NCBI GenBank assembly: GCA_017462785.1
Contig: JAFTQJ010000018.1
Coordinates: 1 to 34,208 of the forward strand
Length of the DNA: 34,208 bases
Direction: 5' to 3'
Source: Oscillospiraceae bacterium
Lineage (GTDB): Bacteria; Bacillota; Clostridia; Oscillospirales; Ruminococcaceae
Within the stretch, counting starts at the first letter, position 1, and every line of letters starts with the position of its first letter. The position numbers and the translations under genes are program-made. The notes below the pieces were generated by a model that was not told the DNA's origin, ran no database searches, and saw only the letters and a program-made list of their open reading frames with translations. Below are positions 1-7,146 of the stretch, one piece after another.

Positions 1-1705
1 CCAGGTACCGGCTGATGCTGCTCCTGGTACAATCTACAACCTGACCTTCGAGGGTCTGACCGTTTATGACATCAACATGAACGAGCTGACACCTGTACAG
101 GTTCCTGGTTGGATCAAGATCGCTGACGAAACAACAACAACAGAGTCCGAGACCACATCTGAGCCTGAGACTACTACAACAGAGTCTGAGACAACAGTAA
201 GTGAGCCTGAGACTACTACAACAGAGTCCGAGACTACAACAACTGAGTCTGAGACTACTACAACAGAGTCCGAGACTACTACAACAGAGTCCGAGACTAC
301 AACAACTGAGTCTGAGACTACAACAACAGAGTCCGAGACTACAACAACAGAGTCCGAGACTACAACAACTGAGTCCGAGACTACTACAACAGAGTCTGAG
401 ACTACAACAACAACAGAGCCCGAGACATCTGCAACAACTACCACAGAGAGTTTCGAGGATGTTGAAACAACAAGCAACTCCTATGAAACAACTACAACTG
501 TAACAGAAACCACCACAACAGAGTCTGAGACTACTACAACAGAGTCTGAAACTACCGAGACCACCACCACTACAGAGACCACACCGGCTCCTGCAATGGC
601 TACATGGCAGATCGGTACAGTAGAGGCTAAGCCCGGCGAAACTGTAACTGTTGATGTAACAGTATACGGCGACACAGGTCTGAACTCCTACACATTCCAG
701 ATGCTCCAGGATGCAGGTCCGACAGCACTCAATGCAGCTGCTGGCGATGCATATGCAAACCTCGCATTTGAGTATGTTCTGGATACTCTGACATTCGGTG
801 CTACTGGCGTAGACGTAACTAACGTAGTTGCTGCTGACGGTGCAGTTGTCCTGACAGTAACCTTCCAGGTTCCTGAGGATGCAGCTGAAGGCACAATCTA
901 CAACCTGACATTCAATGGCGACGTAACAGCACACAATGCTGACATGACACCTCTCGACATCACTGAGGTTCCTGGTTGGATCAAGGTACTGCCGGCTGAC
1001 GTAACTGTAACTGGTTACAGATACGAAGTAGTTGGTCAGAGCCAGTTCTACTTCTCTCATGATATGAGACCGTTCGATCCGGCTGACCTCGTAACATCTG
1101 TAATGCAGTATACTCAGTATTCTGACGGCACAGAGAGCGAAGGCGTTGAGATCAACGTATCCGAAGTGAAGTTCGACGTTCCTGGCTGGACAAACCCTGA
1201 AGAAGTATTCAAGGCACAGGTTCTCGATGAGAACGGCAAGCCGAAGTCTGATTATGACGTATACTATAAGGGTGCGATCCCGGCAACCATCATCGATCCG
1301 GCTGGCGAGACACAGACAATTGAAGGCGTAGGCACAGCATACATCGCAGTTAAGGGTGACGCAACTCTGACTGGTGAGGCTGACGCTAAGGACGCTGCAA
1401 TCGTTCTGATGTACGCAGCTAAGGTTGGTGCAAACGTACCTGCATACCTCTACTCTGAGACTGACGCAGAGCTGGAAGCATTCGCATACTTCCTGACTGA
1501 CGTAACAGGCGAGTCCGAGGATAACGGTGCAACCGATTCTCTGGGTAACGAGAAGTCTGACTGCGACGCTAAGGATGCAGCTAAGATTCTGGTTTACGCA
1601 GCAGTAGAAGGCTCCGGTAAGTACGCAGACTGGGCAGAGATCCTGTCCGAGCCGCTGCCGAAGTACACCGCAGCAATTGCAGCTTACAAGGCAGCAAATG
1701 CATAA
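1..1705 (+). CDS. Scaffoldin, 3' end: cohesins, Ser/Thr/Glu linker, X-dockerin (5' truncated)
   Basis: The reading frame is open from base 2, so the gene begins upstream of the window. Bases 2-121 encode the end of one cohesin, closing with VPGWIKI. Bases 122-590 encode a linker of seven-residue TTTTESE units. Bases 595-990 encode a second, complete cohesin starting ATWQIGTVEAKPGE and closing VPGWIKV. An X-like module follows to about 1350. The end is a dockerin whose two repeats are DATLTGEADAKDAAIVL and SDCDAKDAAKILVYAA, separated by a long insert. Cohesins hold dockerin-bearing enzymes; a terminal X-dockerin is how Ruminococcus scaffoldins dock onto a cell-wall-anchored partner. The protein is therefore a structural cellulosome subunit acting outside the cell. 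Which Sca protein it corresponds to cannot be decided without the 5' part. It stops at TAA just before a terminator. Confidence 0.93.
   Translation, partial: QVPADAAPGTIYNLTFEGLTVYDINMNELTPVQVPGWIKIADETTTTESETTSEPETTTTESETTVSEPETTTTESETTTTESETTTTESETTTTESETTTTESETTTTESETTTTESETTTTESETTTTESETTTTTEPETSATTTTESFEDVETTSNSYETTTTVTETTTTESETTTTESETTETTTTTETTPAPAMATWQIGTVEAKPGETVTVDVTVYGDTGLNSYTFQMLQDAGPTALNAAAGDAYANLAFEYVLDTLTFGATGVDVTNVVAADGAVVLTVTFQVPEDAAEGTIYNLTFNGDVTAHNADMTPLDITEVPGWIKVLPADVTVTGYRYEVVGQSQFYFSHDMRPFDPADLVTSVMQYTQYSDGTESEGVEINVSEVKFDVPGWTNPEEVFKAQVLDENGKPKSDYDVYYKGAIPATIIDPAGETQTIEGVGTAYIAVKGDATLTGEADAKDAAIVLMYAAKVGANVPAYLYSETDAELEAFAYFLTDVTGESEDNGATDSLGNEKSDCDAKDAAKILVYAAVEGSGKYADWAEILSEPLPKYTAAIAAYKAANA
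122..590 (+). repeat. 21-bp tandem repeats coding the scaffoldin linker
   Basis: About fifteen to twenty imperfect 21-base units code for TTTTESE. Units differ mostly at third positions (TCC/TCT for Ser, ACT/ACA for Thr), so protein sequence is kept while DNA identity is eroded. The Thr/Ser richness suggests a glycosylated flexible spacer between cohesins, as in other scaffoldins. Confidence 0.9.
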
Positions 1706-1732
1706 GTGATACCGGTTCATTCCAAGCAACAA

Positions 1733-1763
1733 AAACACCCTCCATCACGGAGGGTGTTTTTTT
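1733..1763 (+). terminator. Intrinsic terminator of the scaffoldin gene
   Basis: AACACCCTCC and GGAGGGTGTT form a 10-bp stem with a 5-base loop, followed directly by a run of seven T. It lies 28 bases after the scaffoldin stop codon. Confidence 0.92.
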
Positions 1764-1794
1764 GTGGAAAGCAGAACAGAACATGCAAATAGAA

Positions 1795-1822
1795 GAAATC
1801 CCCCGAACATTCGGGGGATTCT
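1795..1822 (-). terminator. Intrinsic terminator of the aro operon
   Basis: AATCCCCCGA and TCGGGGGATT form a 10-bp stem with a 4-base loop three bases beyond the DUF4364 stop. On the minus strand it is followed by the T-rich TTCTTCTATTTG. It is convergent with the scaffoldin terminator. Confidence 0.8.
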
Positions 1823-1824
1823 TG

Positions 1825-2430
1825 TTAATTATCGGATAGATCAAGAGGTTCTGCCTCATTGTGCATGGCTGCTTCAAGCACCTGATTATAGAACACGGAT
1901 GGATTGGAAAGGATCTTTTCACCCAGCATTTCCGCCTGTTTGCGGTCGGGTGTGAACAGCGTCAGATCCAGCAGTGTGATCGACTGGTCCGTGATCTGCA
2001 CACGCAGGTGACAGCCGTTTTCCAGCGGAATATAGTCGATTTTCACATCATCCCGATTGCGTCGGCGGGCAATTTCCCGTTTTGCCGCAAGCACGATATG
2101 GTCACGGTAGGACTTTGCCGCAAAGGTTTTCAGTCTGCGGGCACAGTCCACCCCTTTTTCCGTAAGCGTATAGGTCGTCTCGCCCTTTTCATTCGTGTTC
2201 ACTGTGACGGAACCATTTGTCTGCAAGGACTGCAACGCATCCTGAAAGGTGAAATAATTGATGATACCGCCGGTCACTGCAATATCATAAAGCAGTTCTG
2301 ATTCCAGCGGAACCTTGACCCTGTACAGCATGTAGCAAAGCAGAACATTGGCAACGGAAGAATCCGTTACACTGCGGTCGGCGAGCTCAGAAATTTTCAT
2401 GAGGTTCTCGTCACGCATTTGCTTCTTCAT
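1825..2430 (-). CDS. DUF4364 family protein, winged-helix-like
   Basis: 201 residues. The N-terminal part (NVLLCYMLYRVKVPLESELLYDIAVTGGIINYFTF, residues about 28-62, then LQTNGSVTVNTNEKGETTYTLTEKG) has the helix-helix-strand-wing pattern of the DUF4364 family of Firmicutes, which is predicted to bind DNA. The C-terminal half is a mixed alpha/beta region with no motif I recognise. Its ATG shares one base with the aroC TAA stop, so it is the last gene of the aroB-aroA-aroC operon and is translated by coupling. A regulatory role for the shikimate genes is possible but is only suggested by position. Confidence 0.8.
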   Translation of the reverse strand: MKKQMRDENLMKISELADRSVTDSSVANVLLCYMLYRVKVPLESELLYDIAVTGGIINYFTFQDALQSLQTNGSVTVNTNEKGETTYTLTEKGVDCARRLKTFAAKSYRDHIVLAAKREIARRRNRDDVKIDYIPLENGCHLRVQITDQSITLLDLTLFTPDRKQAEMLGEKILSNPSVFYNQVLEAAMHNEAEPLDLSDN

Positions 2431-3527
2431 TATTCAACAAAATGGGGGTAGTCCAGCATATGGGACAGCAGTGCAATATTCACCGCAGCCTCCACACACG
2501 GCACAGCTCTTGCAACGATGCAGGGATCATGACGGCCCTGAATCACCAGTGTGTCATTGGTCATGGAACTCATGTTGACGGTCTGCTGGGGCTGCCCGAT
2601 GGATGCAGTGGGCTTGATGGCAACCTTCATGGTGATGGGCATGCCGGAGGAAATACCGCCGAGGATGCCGCCGTGGTTGTTGGAAACGGTTCTGACATGT
2701 CCACGGTCATCCACATAGAAGCTGTCATTGTTCTGGCTGCCCACCATCTTGGCAACCTCAAAGCCGGCACCGAATTCCAGTCCCTTGACTGCCGGAATGC
2801 CGAAAATCAGCTGAGAAATGGTGTTCTCCAGACCGTCAAACATCGGTGAGCCGATGCCTGCCGGCACATTTACAGCCACACATTCGATGATGCCGCCGAG
2901 GGATTCGCCGCCCTCACGGGCTGCAAGAATGTCCTCCTGCATTTTCTTGCCCTGTGCGTTTTTGATGACGGGGAAATTTTTGTAGCGAACCGCCAGAATA
3001 TCGTCCTTTGTGACGTTTACATGGTCGAACTCCTCATCCTTGATGCCGTGGATCTCGGCAACATGTGCACCGACATAGATCCCACGCCGTTCGAGGATCT
3101 GACCGCAGACCGCACCTGCAAAGCAAAGCGGAGCCGTCAGTCTGCCCGAAAAATGTCCGCCGCCCCTCACATCATTGAAGCCCTTGTAACGCAGTGCACC
3201 GGTATAATCTGCATGACCGGGGCGGGGGAGCTTCATGAGATTGGAATAGTCCTTGGAACGGGTGTCCGTGTTCTGGATGAAGGCACACAGCGGTGTACCG
3301 GTCGTGCGGTCGTTCATCAGACCGGACATGATCTGGTTCATATCCTTTTCCTTGCGGGGGGTCGTTGTGCCGTCACTCTTCGGTGCACGGCGTTCCATAA
3401 ACTGATGGAGCTTTTCGATGTCGATGAACTCTCCCGGCGGCAGATTGTCGATCGTCACACCGATCGCAGGGCCGTGGGACTCACCGAAAATAGAGATGGA
3501 GATGCGGTTATTCCAGAATGATGCCAT
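2430..3527 (-). CDS. aroC: Chorismate synthase
   Basis: Converts 5-enolpyruvylshikimate-3-phosphate to chorismate using reduced FMN, the last step of the shikimate pathway, in the cytoplasm. Visible family signatures are GESHGPAIGVTIDNLPPG near the N-terminus, RRAPKSDGTTTPRKE, PRPGHADYTG, RGGGHFSGRLTA and, near the C-terminus, GRHDPCIVARAVPCVEA. The length of 365 residues is normal. I place the start at ATG 3527, because AGGAGG lies eight bases upstream of it; a TTG two codons earlier lies only two bases from that AGGAGG. The start overlaps the end of aroA by 20 bases, so the two are translationally coupled. Confidence 0.97.
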   Translation of the reverse strand: MASFWNNRISISIFGESHGPAIGVTIDNLPPGEFIDIEKLHQFMERRAPKSDGTTTPRKEKDMNQIMSGLMNDRTTGTPLCAFIQNTDTRSKDYSNLMKLPRPGHADYTGALRYKGFNDVRGGGHFSGRLTAPLCFAGAVCGQILERRGIYVGAHVAEIHGIKDEEFDHVNVTKDDILAVRYKNFPVIKNAQGKKMQEDILAAREGGESLGGIIECVAVNVPAGIGSPMFDGLENTISQLIFGIPAVKGLEFGAGFEVAKMVGSQNNDSFYVDDRGHVRTVSNNHGGILGGISSGMPITMKVAIKPTASIGQPQQTVNMSSMTNDTLVIQGRHDPCIVARAVPCVEAAVNIALLSHMLDYPHFVE

Positions 3528-4749
3528 TGGCAATACCTCCTAAATGCTGATAATCCTCAAAAAATGCAGGATAGGACTTTTCCACACACTCCGCCCCCAG
3601 AATCGTGACCGGTGCCGTACAGCGTGTTGCAGCGATTGCCGCACACATTGCAATGCGATGGTCGCCGAAGCTGTCCACAGTGCCGCCGTGCAGCTGCGGA
3701 ACCGGATGGATCTCCAGCCCGTCCTCATGCACGATGACCTTGCCGCCGAGCCGGTTCAGCAGCTCGGAAACAGCGGTCAGCCGGTCGCTTTCCTTGATCC
3801 GCAGACGCTCCGCACCCGTAATCACAGATACCTCATCCCCGAACGTGCCCAGCACAGCAAGGATCGGTACAAGATCGGGAATGTCGGACGCATCCACATG
3901 GAATGCTGCATTTTTTCCGTTATTTCTATTATAACACATTTCGCCGATGATTTCAACAATTTTTCGGTCGCCCTGCACGGATTTTTCCGGAATATTTTCG
4001 AGCACGACCTCATTTCCGATGGCATTTGCTACATAGAAGAACGCCGCTTGTGAAAAATCGCCCTCCATGTGCACATCAGCTGCCCTGTAAACCTGATTGC
4101 CCCGTACACGGTAATTGCTCTCCGGCGTTTCCTCAACCTCCACGCCGAATTTTCTCATGCAGTCGATCGTCATGTCCGCATAGGGCTTGGACTGCAGGGG
4201 GGAGGTCATCACGATCTCTGAATCGCCGTCAAGCAGCGGCAGTGCAAACAGCAGTCCTGTGATGAACTGTGAGGAAATATCCCCCTCCAGCCGGAACACG
4301 CCGCTTTGCAGCCTGCCCTCCATCACAAAGGGCATGGTGTTGTCATAGCGGAACTGCACGCCCTTGAGCGAAAGCTCACGGAGATAGGGCGTGATCGGAC
4401 GCTGGGGAAGCCTGCCCTGTCCACGGAATTCCGTGCGGATGCCCAGAGCCGCCGCCACCGGAATCAGAAACCGCAGCGTGGAGCCGCTTTCACAGCAGTC
4501 AGCGACTGCCGTTTCCTTTGCCGCCGTGATACCCTCCATCGTGACAGCGGAGCCGTCTTTCCGGAATGCAGCCCCGAAAGCCTCCATAATGCTAAGTGTT
4601 GCGTCAATATCCTTGGAATAGTCGATTCCCGTCAGTCGGGAAGTACCCTCCGCCAGTGCCGCACAGATGATGGCACGGTGCGTCATACTCTTTGAGGAGG
4701 GAATGGAAACACTGCCGGAAAGGCGGTGCGGTGTGATTTTCAGATCCAT
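3508..4749 (-). CDS. aroA: 3-phosphoshikimate 1-carboxyvinyltransferase (EPSP synthase)
   Basis: Joins phosphoenolpyruvate to shikimate-3-phosphate. 413 residues. Visible motifs: IPSSKSMTHRAIICAALAEG (residues 16-35, the substrate-binding Lys and Ser), ESGSTLRFLIPVAAA, GDISSQFITGLLFALPL, SDIPDLVPILAV with the conserved Asp, ITGAERLRIKESDRL and SFGDHRIAMCAAIAAT. The fold is the two-domain inside-out barrel known for the family. The start ATG is six bases after AGGAGG. It lies ten bases after aroB and overlaps aroC, in the order aroB-aroA-aroC on the minus strand. Confidence 0.97.
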   Translation of the reverse strand: MDLKITPHRLSGSVSIPSSKSMTHRAIICAALAEGTSRLTGIDYSKDIDATLSIMEAFGAAFRKDGSAVTMEGITAAKETAVADCCESGSTLRFLIPVAAALGIRTEFRGQGRLPQRPITPYLRELSLKGVQFRYDNTMPFVMEGRLQSGVFRLEGDISSQFITGLLFALPLLDGDSEIVMTSPLQSKPYADMTIDCMRKFGVEVEETPESNYRVRGNQVYRAADVHMEGDFSQAAFFYVANAIGNEVVLENIPEKSVQGDRKIVEIIGEMCYNRNNGKNAAFHVDASDIPDLVPILAVLGTFGDEVSVITGAERLRIKESDRLTAVSELLNRLGGKVIVHEDGLEIHPVPQLHGGTVDSFGDHRIAMCAAIAATRCTAPVTILGAECVEKSYPAFFEDYQHLGGIANGIILE

Positions 4750-4759
4750 AAGCCCCTCC

Positions 4760-5803
4760 TTACTTCACAAACAGGTCGTGGAATTCCTGCAAGGTAACGG
4801 TTCTGATGACGGCATTGCCCACCGGCTCGCATACCACATAGCGGAGCTTGTCGCCGGCACGCTTCTTGTCGCCGCCGCAGAGGGGAACCAGCTCTTCCAG
4901 CGAAGCCTCTACCGAGGTCGGGAGCTTGTACGCCTCACAGCATGCACAGAGCTTTTCGTACTGCTCCTGTGTGCCGGTCTGCTCTGTCATCATGCACATA
5001 CCGGCAGCCACTGCACTGCCGTGGGTGTAGGTTTCATAGTGATAATAAGTTTCGATCGCATGGGCAAGCGTGTGACCGAAATTCAGGATCATTCGCTCGC
5101 CGTGGTCAAAGGGGTCGTTCTCCACCACATCACGCTTGATGGCGATGCAGGCGGGGATGATCTCATCAAATTCTGTCTGCACCGTGCAGAGATCAAGACC
5201 GCAGAGCTTGTCGAAGAGCTGTGCGTCACGGATCATGCCGTACTTGATGACCTCGCCCATGCCGTCCGCAAGAAAGACCTCGGGCAGCGTGGAAAGTGCG
5301 TCGGGGTCGCAGAGCACCACGATCGGCTGTTTGAATGCCCCCACAAGGTTCTTGCCCTGCGGCAGGTCAATTGCGGTCTTGCCGCCGACGGAGGAATCCA
5401 CCTGAGCAAGGAGCGTGGTCGGGATCTGCACATACTGCATGCCACGCAGGAACGTAGCCGCCGCAAAGCCCGTAATATCGCCCACAACGCCGCCGCCGAG
5501 TGCGATCAGGCAGTCGCTTCTGGTGATCTCATTTTCGCACAGAAAGGCGTAGATCTCCAGCAGTACCTGTGCGTTTTTCGAGCCTTCGCCATGGGGAAAA
5601 ACGAATTTCACCACGGAAAAGCCGTTTTCCTCCAAGGATGCCGTCACTGTGTCCGCATAGAGTGCGTTCACATTGTCATCGGTGATGATGGCACATTTTC
5701 CAGCCTTGGTCAGCGGTCGGATGTATTCGCCGCATTTTTGCAGAATTCCACGCTCCACGAGCACGTCATAGGGATTCTGCGTATGTACAGAAATCGTTTT
5801 CAT
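4760..5803 (-). CDS. aroB: 3-dehydroquinate synthase
   Basis: Cyclises DAHP to 3-dehydroquinate, the second shikimate-pathway step, with NAD and a divalent metal. Motifs: IALGGGVVGDITGFAAATFLRG (nucleotide-binding segment), IPTTLLAQVDSSVGGKTAID, then the metal ligands in GMGEVIKYG, LNFGHTLAHAIE and THGSAVAAGM. The frame is open further upstream (to 5881), but GGAGG lies five bases before the ATG at 5803, and the protein from there begins MKTISVHTQNPYDVLVERG and has a normal length of 347 residues. It is the first gene of the operon and follows the promoter at 5853-5881. Confidence 0.96.
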   Translation of the reverse strand: MKTISVHTQNPYDVLVERGILQKCGEYIRPLTKAGKCAIITDDNVNALYADTVTASLEENGFSVVKFVFPHGEGSKNAQVLLEIYAFLCENEITRSDCLIALGGGVVGDITGFAAATFLRGMQYVQIPTTLLAQVDSSVGGKTAIDLPQGKNLVGAFKQPIVVLCDPDALSTLPEVFLADGMGEVIKYGMIRDAQLFDKLCGLDLCTVQTEFDEIIPACIAIKRDVVENDPFDHGERMILNFGHTLAHAIETYYHYETYTHGSAVAAGMCMMTEQTGTQEQYEKLCACCEAYKLPTSVEASLEELVPLCGGDKKRAGDKLRYVVCEPVGNAVIRTVTLQEFHDLFVK

Positions 5804-5852
5804 CATATCCTCCAGTCCGCAGTGCTTCCGCTGCATGATATACCTATATAAT

Positions 5853-5881
5853 ATCATATCGGATTTTCTCTGTTTTGTCAA
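5853..5881 (-). promoter_or_regulatory. Sigma-A-type promoter of the aro operon
   Basis: Read on the minus strand, TTGACA (5881-5876) and TATGAT (5858-5853) are separated by 17 bases. The leader to the aroB ATG is about 45 bases. Confidence 0.85.
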
Positions 5882-5919
5882 GAGTTTTTTTCAATTATTT
5901 AAAGTGCTGAATTATGAAA

Positions 5920-5935
5920 TTCCCATGCATGGGAA
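5920..5935. promoter_or_regulatory. 16-bp perfect palindrome, candidate operator
   Basis: TTCCCATGCATGGGAA lies about 40 bases upstream of the aro -35 box and about 70 bases upstream of the first restriction-operon -35 box, in the middle of the divergent intergenic region. Its form suits a dimeric regulator. No regulator can be assigned. Confidence 0.45.
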
Positions 5936-5995
5936 GCGATGCAGTGAAAGCATGCGGTTTTGTCAAACCATGTCGAAAAAAGCCGAAATATGTCG

Positions 5996-6031
5996 GCGGC
6001 ACTTGACGAACGGTGCCGCATCTGCTATAAT
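5996..6031 (+). promoter_or_regulatory. Upstream promoter (P1) of the restriction operon leader, with inverted repeat around the -35
   Basis: TTGACG (6003-6008), a 17-base spacer and TATAAT (6026-6031) make a strong consensus promoter. The -35 box is enclosed by a perfect 7-base inverted repeat, GCGGCAC at 5996-6002 and GTGCCGC at 6013-6019, the layout of a repressor operator. Transcription would begin near 6038 and soon meets the terminator at 6082-6106. Confidence 0.75.
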
Positions 6032-6037
6032 GAACAT

Positions 6038-6106
6038 GGGTCCGGAAAACCGGATACTATATGCTCTACATAAAGCAAACTTCCCTGCCGGATGGCGGGG
6101 ATTTTT
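6038..6106 (+). ncRNA. Candidate short RNA or attenuated leader between P1 and its terminator
   Basis: A transcript from P1 would be about 70 bases. It would contain a small hairpin (TCCGG/CCGGA, 6041-6054) and end at an intrinsic terminator. I see no start codon with a ribosome binding site in it and no riboswitch class I recognise. It is either a small RNA of its own or an attenuator controlling read-through into the restriction genes. Confidence 0.4.
6082..6106 (+). terminator. Intrinsic terminator in the restriction operon leader
   Basis: TCCCTGCC (6082-6089) pairs with GGCGGGGA (6094-6101), eight pairs including one G-U, with a GGAT loop, followed by TTTTT. It lies between the two tandem promoters. 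Confidence 0.7.
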
Positions 6107-6123
6107 GCGTATCAGGAAGAAGC

Positions 6124-6152
6124 TTGACAACCACCATATAATATGGTACACT
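6124..6152 (+). promoter_or_regulatory. Downstream promoter (P2) of the restriction operon with spacer palindrome
   Basis: TTGACA (6124-6129), a 17-base spacer and TACACT (6147-6152). The spacer holds a perfect inverted repeat, ACCATAT-A-ATATGGT (6134-6148), that a regulator could cover to block RNA polymerase. Confidence 0.65.
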
Positions 6153-6209
6153 GATACTAATCCTCAAAACCTCAACTGTCTATCGGTTTTTTGGGGAGAT
6201 TAGTATCAG
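6151..6209 (+). repeat. Long inverted repeat before the restriction endonuclease gene
   Basis: CTGATACTAATC (6151-6162) and GATTAGTATCAG (6198-6209) are perfectly complementary 12-base arms. Inside them AAAACC (6166-6171) and GGTTTT (6185-6190) extend the fold. RNA started at P1 would carry the whole hairpin; RNA started at P2 begins inside the left arm, so the two transcripts would fold differently just upstream of the GTGAGGAA ribosome binding site. Confidence 0.7.
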
Positions 6210-6225
6210 AAAGTGAGGAATCTCT

Positions 6226-7062
6226 ATGGCAAAAGCATGGGAAGAACTTGAAAACAAATGCTTTGAACATGTGAAAACCAGCTTCGGACACGCCGCTGTG
6301 ATCGAAGCATATGGAAAGGCGGACTCCACCAAAGCCGACATCAGAGTTGCTGCACCCTCCGGTGATTTTTTTGTGGAGGTGAAAGCGAAAAGCTCACAGT
6401 GCTGTCAGTTTGTGCTCTTTCCGGATGACGAAACCGGAAGTTTTGAGTTCTCTGACCGCAACAAAGTCCCCCTTACCCCGAGCTGTCAGAAGATCATTGA
6501 TCACATGAACCAGAATTATGACAAATATAGCAGAGTCGGCAAAAAGCCGATTCCGATCAATGTGGAAAGCTCAGTTTTCTATGGGCTTGTTGATGAATTC
6601 TACAGTGCAAAGAATGTGAAATGTTTCATGACCGAAGGCGAGGAGATCATGATTTTTCCTGCTGCGAAATTCCCCGAATATTTCGAGATCGCTGGATTTT
6701 ACCGCAGAAAAAACAGCGGCTCTTCCGAACCGAATGAAGCCAAAAACCATGCTGAGATCATACAGGGATTGGCGGATTACGGGATCGAGGGGGATGTTGT
6801 GTACCAGTCTGTCAGCGGTAAAATCAGATGCCTTTTGCATACGGATGCAAAGCTCGATGGACAGAGAATGATGTGTGATGAGTATACCTACCAGTTCAAG
6901 GACAATCCGCATTCCCAGAAAGTAACCAAACAGAAACAACATGTATTTGAAGTCAGACGGCTCTCCAATACCAGCAACCCGAATGTCATCTGCCAGCTGA
7001 CCCTCAAAAAGCACCAGCAGGACAAAGACGATCTCGCCGCATTTGAAGCTCTTCTGAAATGA
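6226..7062 (+). CDS. Type II restriction endonuclease, HhaI-like (predicted GCGC)
   Basis: 278 residues. It has a PD-(D/E)XK-type active site: D38 (KADIRV), then E51-V-K53 (FFVEVKAK). The stretch after it, SSQCCQFVLFPDD, and the later blocks CQKIIDHMNQNYDKYS, SSVFYGLVDEFYSAKNVKC and EYFEIAGFYRRKNSGS resemble R.HhaI as I remember it, which is about 258 residues. The neighbour is a close match to M.HhaI, which supports cleavage at GCGC. The start ATG follows GTGAGGAA at eight bases. The family assignment rests on memory of R.HhaI, the motif and the partner gene. If the identity is wrong, it is still very likely the restriction partner. Confidence 0.82.
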   Translation: MAKAWEELENKCFEHVKTSFGHAAVIEAYGKADSTKADIRVAAPSGDFFVEVKAKSSQCCQFVLFPDDETGSFEFSDRNKVPLTPSCQKIIDHMNQNYDKYSRVGKKPIPINVESSVFYGLVDEFYSAKNVKCFMTEGEEIMIFPAAKFPEYFEIAGFYRRKNSGSSEPNEAKNHAEIIQGLADYGIEGDVVYQSVSGKIRCLLHTDAKLDGQRMMCDEYTYQFKDNPHSQKVTKQKQHVFEVRRLSNTSNPNVICQLTLKKHQQDKDDLAAFEALLK

Positions 7063-7081
7063 CATTCCCTTTTCCGCATGC

Positions 7082-7110
7082 TTGCAATTTACCGCCTCTT
7101 GTGTTATAAT
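7082..7110 (+). promoter_or_regulatory. Separate promoter for the methyltransferase
   Basis: TTGCAA (7082-7087), a 17-base spacer and TATAAT (7105-7110) sit in the 84-base gap between the endonuclease and methyltransferase genes. A dedicated promoter lets the protective methylase be made independently of the endonuclease, as is common in type II systems. Confidence 0.75.
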
Positions 7111-7146
7111 GAAAAGGATATTGATATTGAACAGGAGGGTGAGTGC

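Noticed and set aside
122-590. CRISPR-like array
   Set aside because: The 21-base period is continuous coding sequence for TTTTESE with no spacers of unique sequence.
3531-3533. TTG as start of aroC
   Set aside because: It is only two bases from AGGAGG; the ATG at 3527 has the proper eight-base spacing.
6038-6106. Known riboswitch
   Set aside because: No conserved core of SAM, purine, fluoride, preQ1, cyclic-di-GMP or TPP classes is visible; only two small hairpins.
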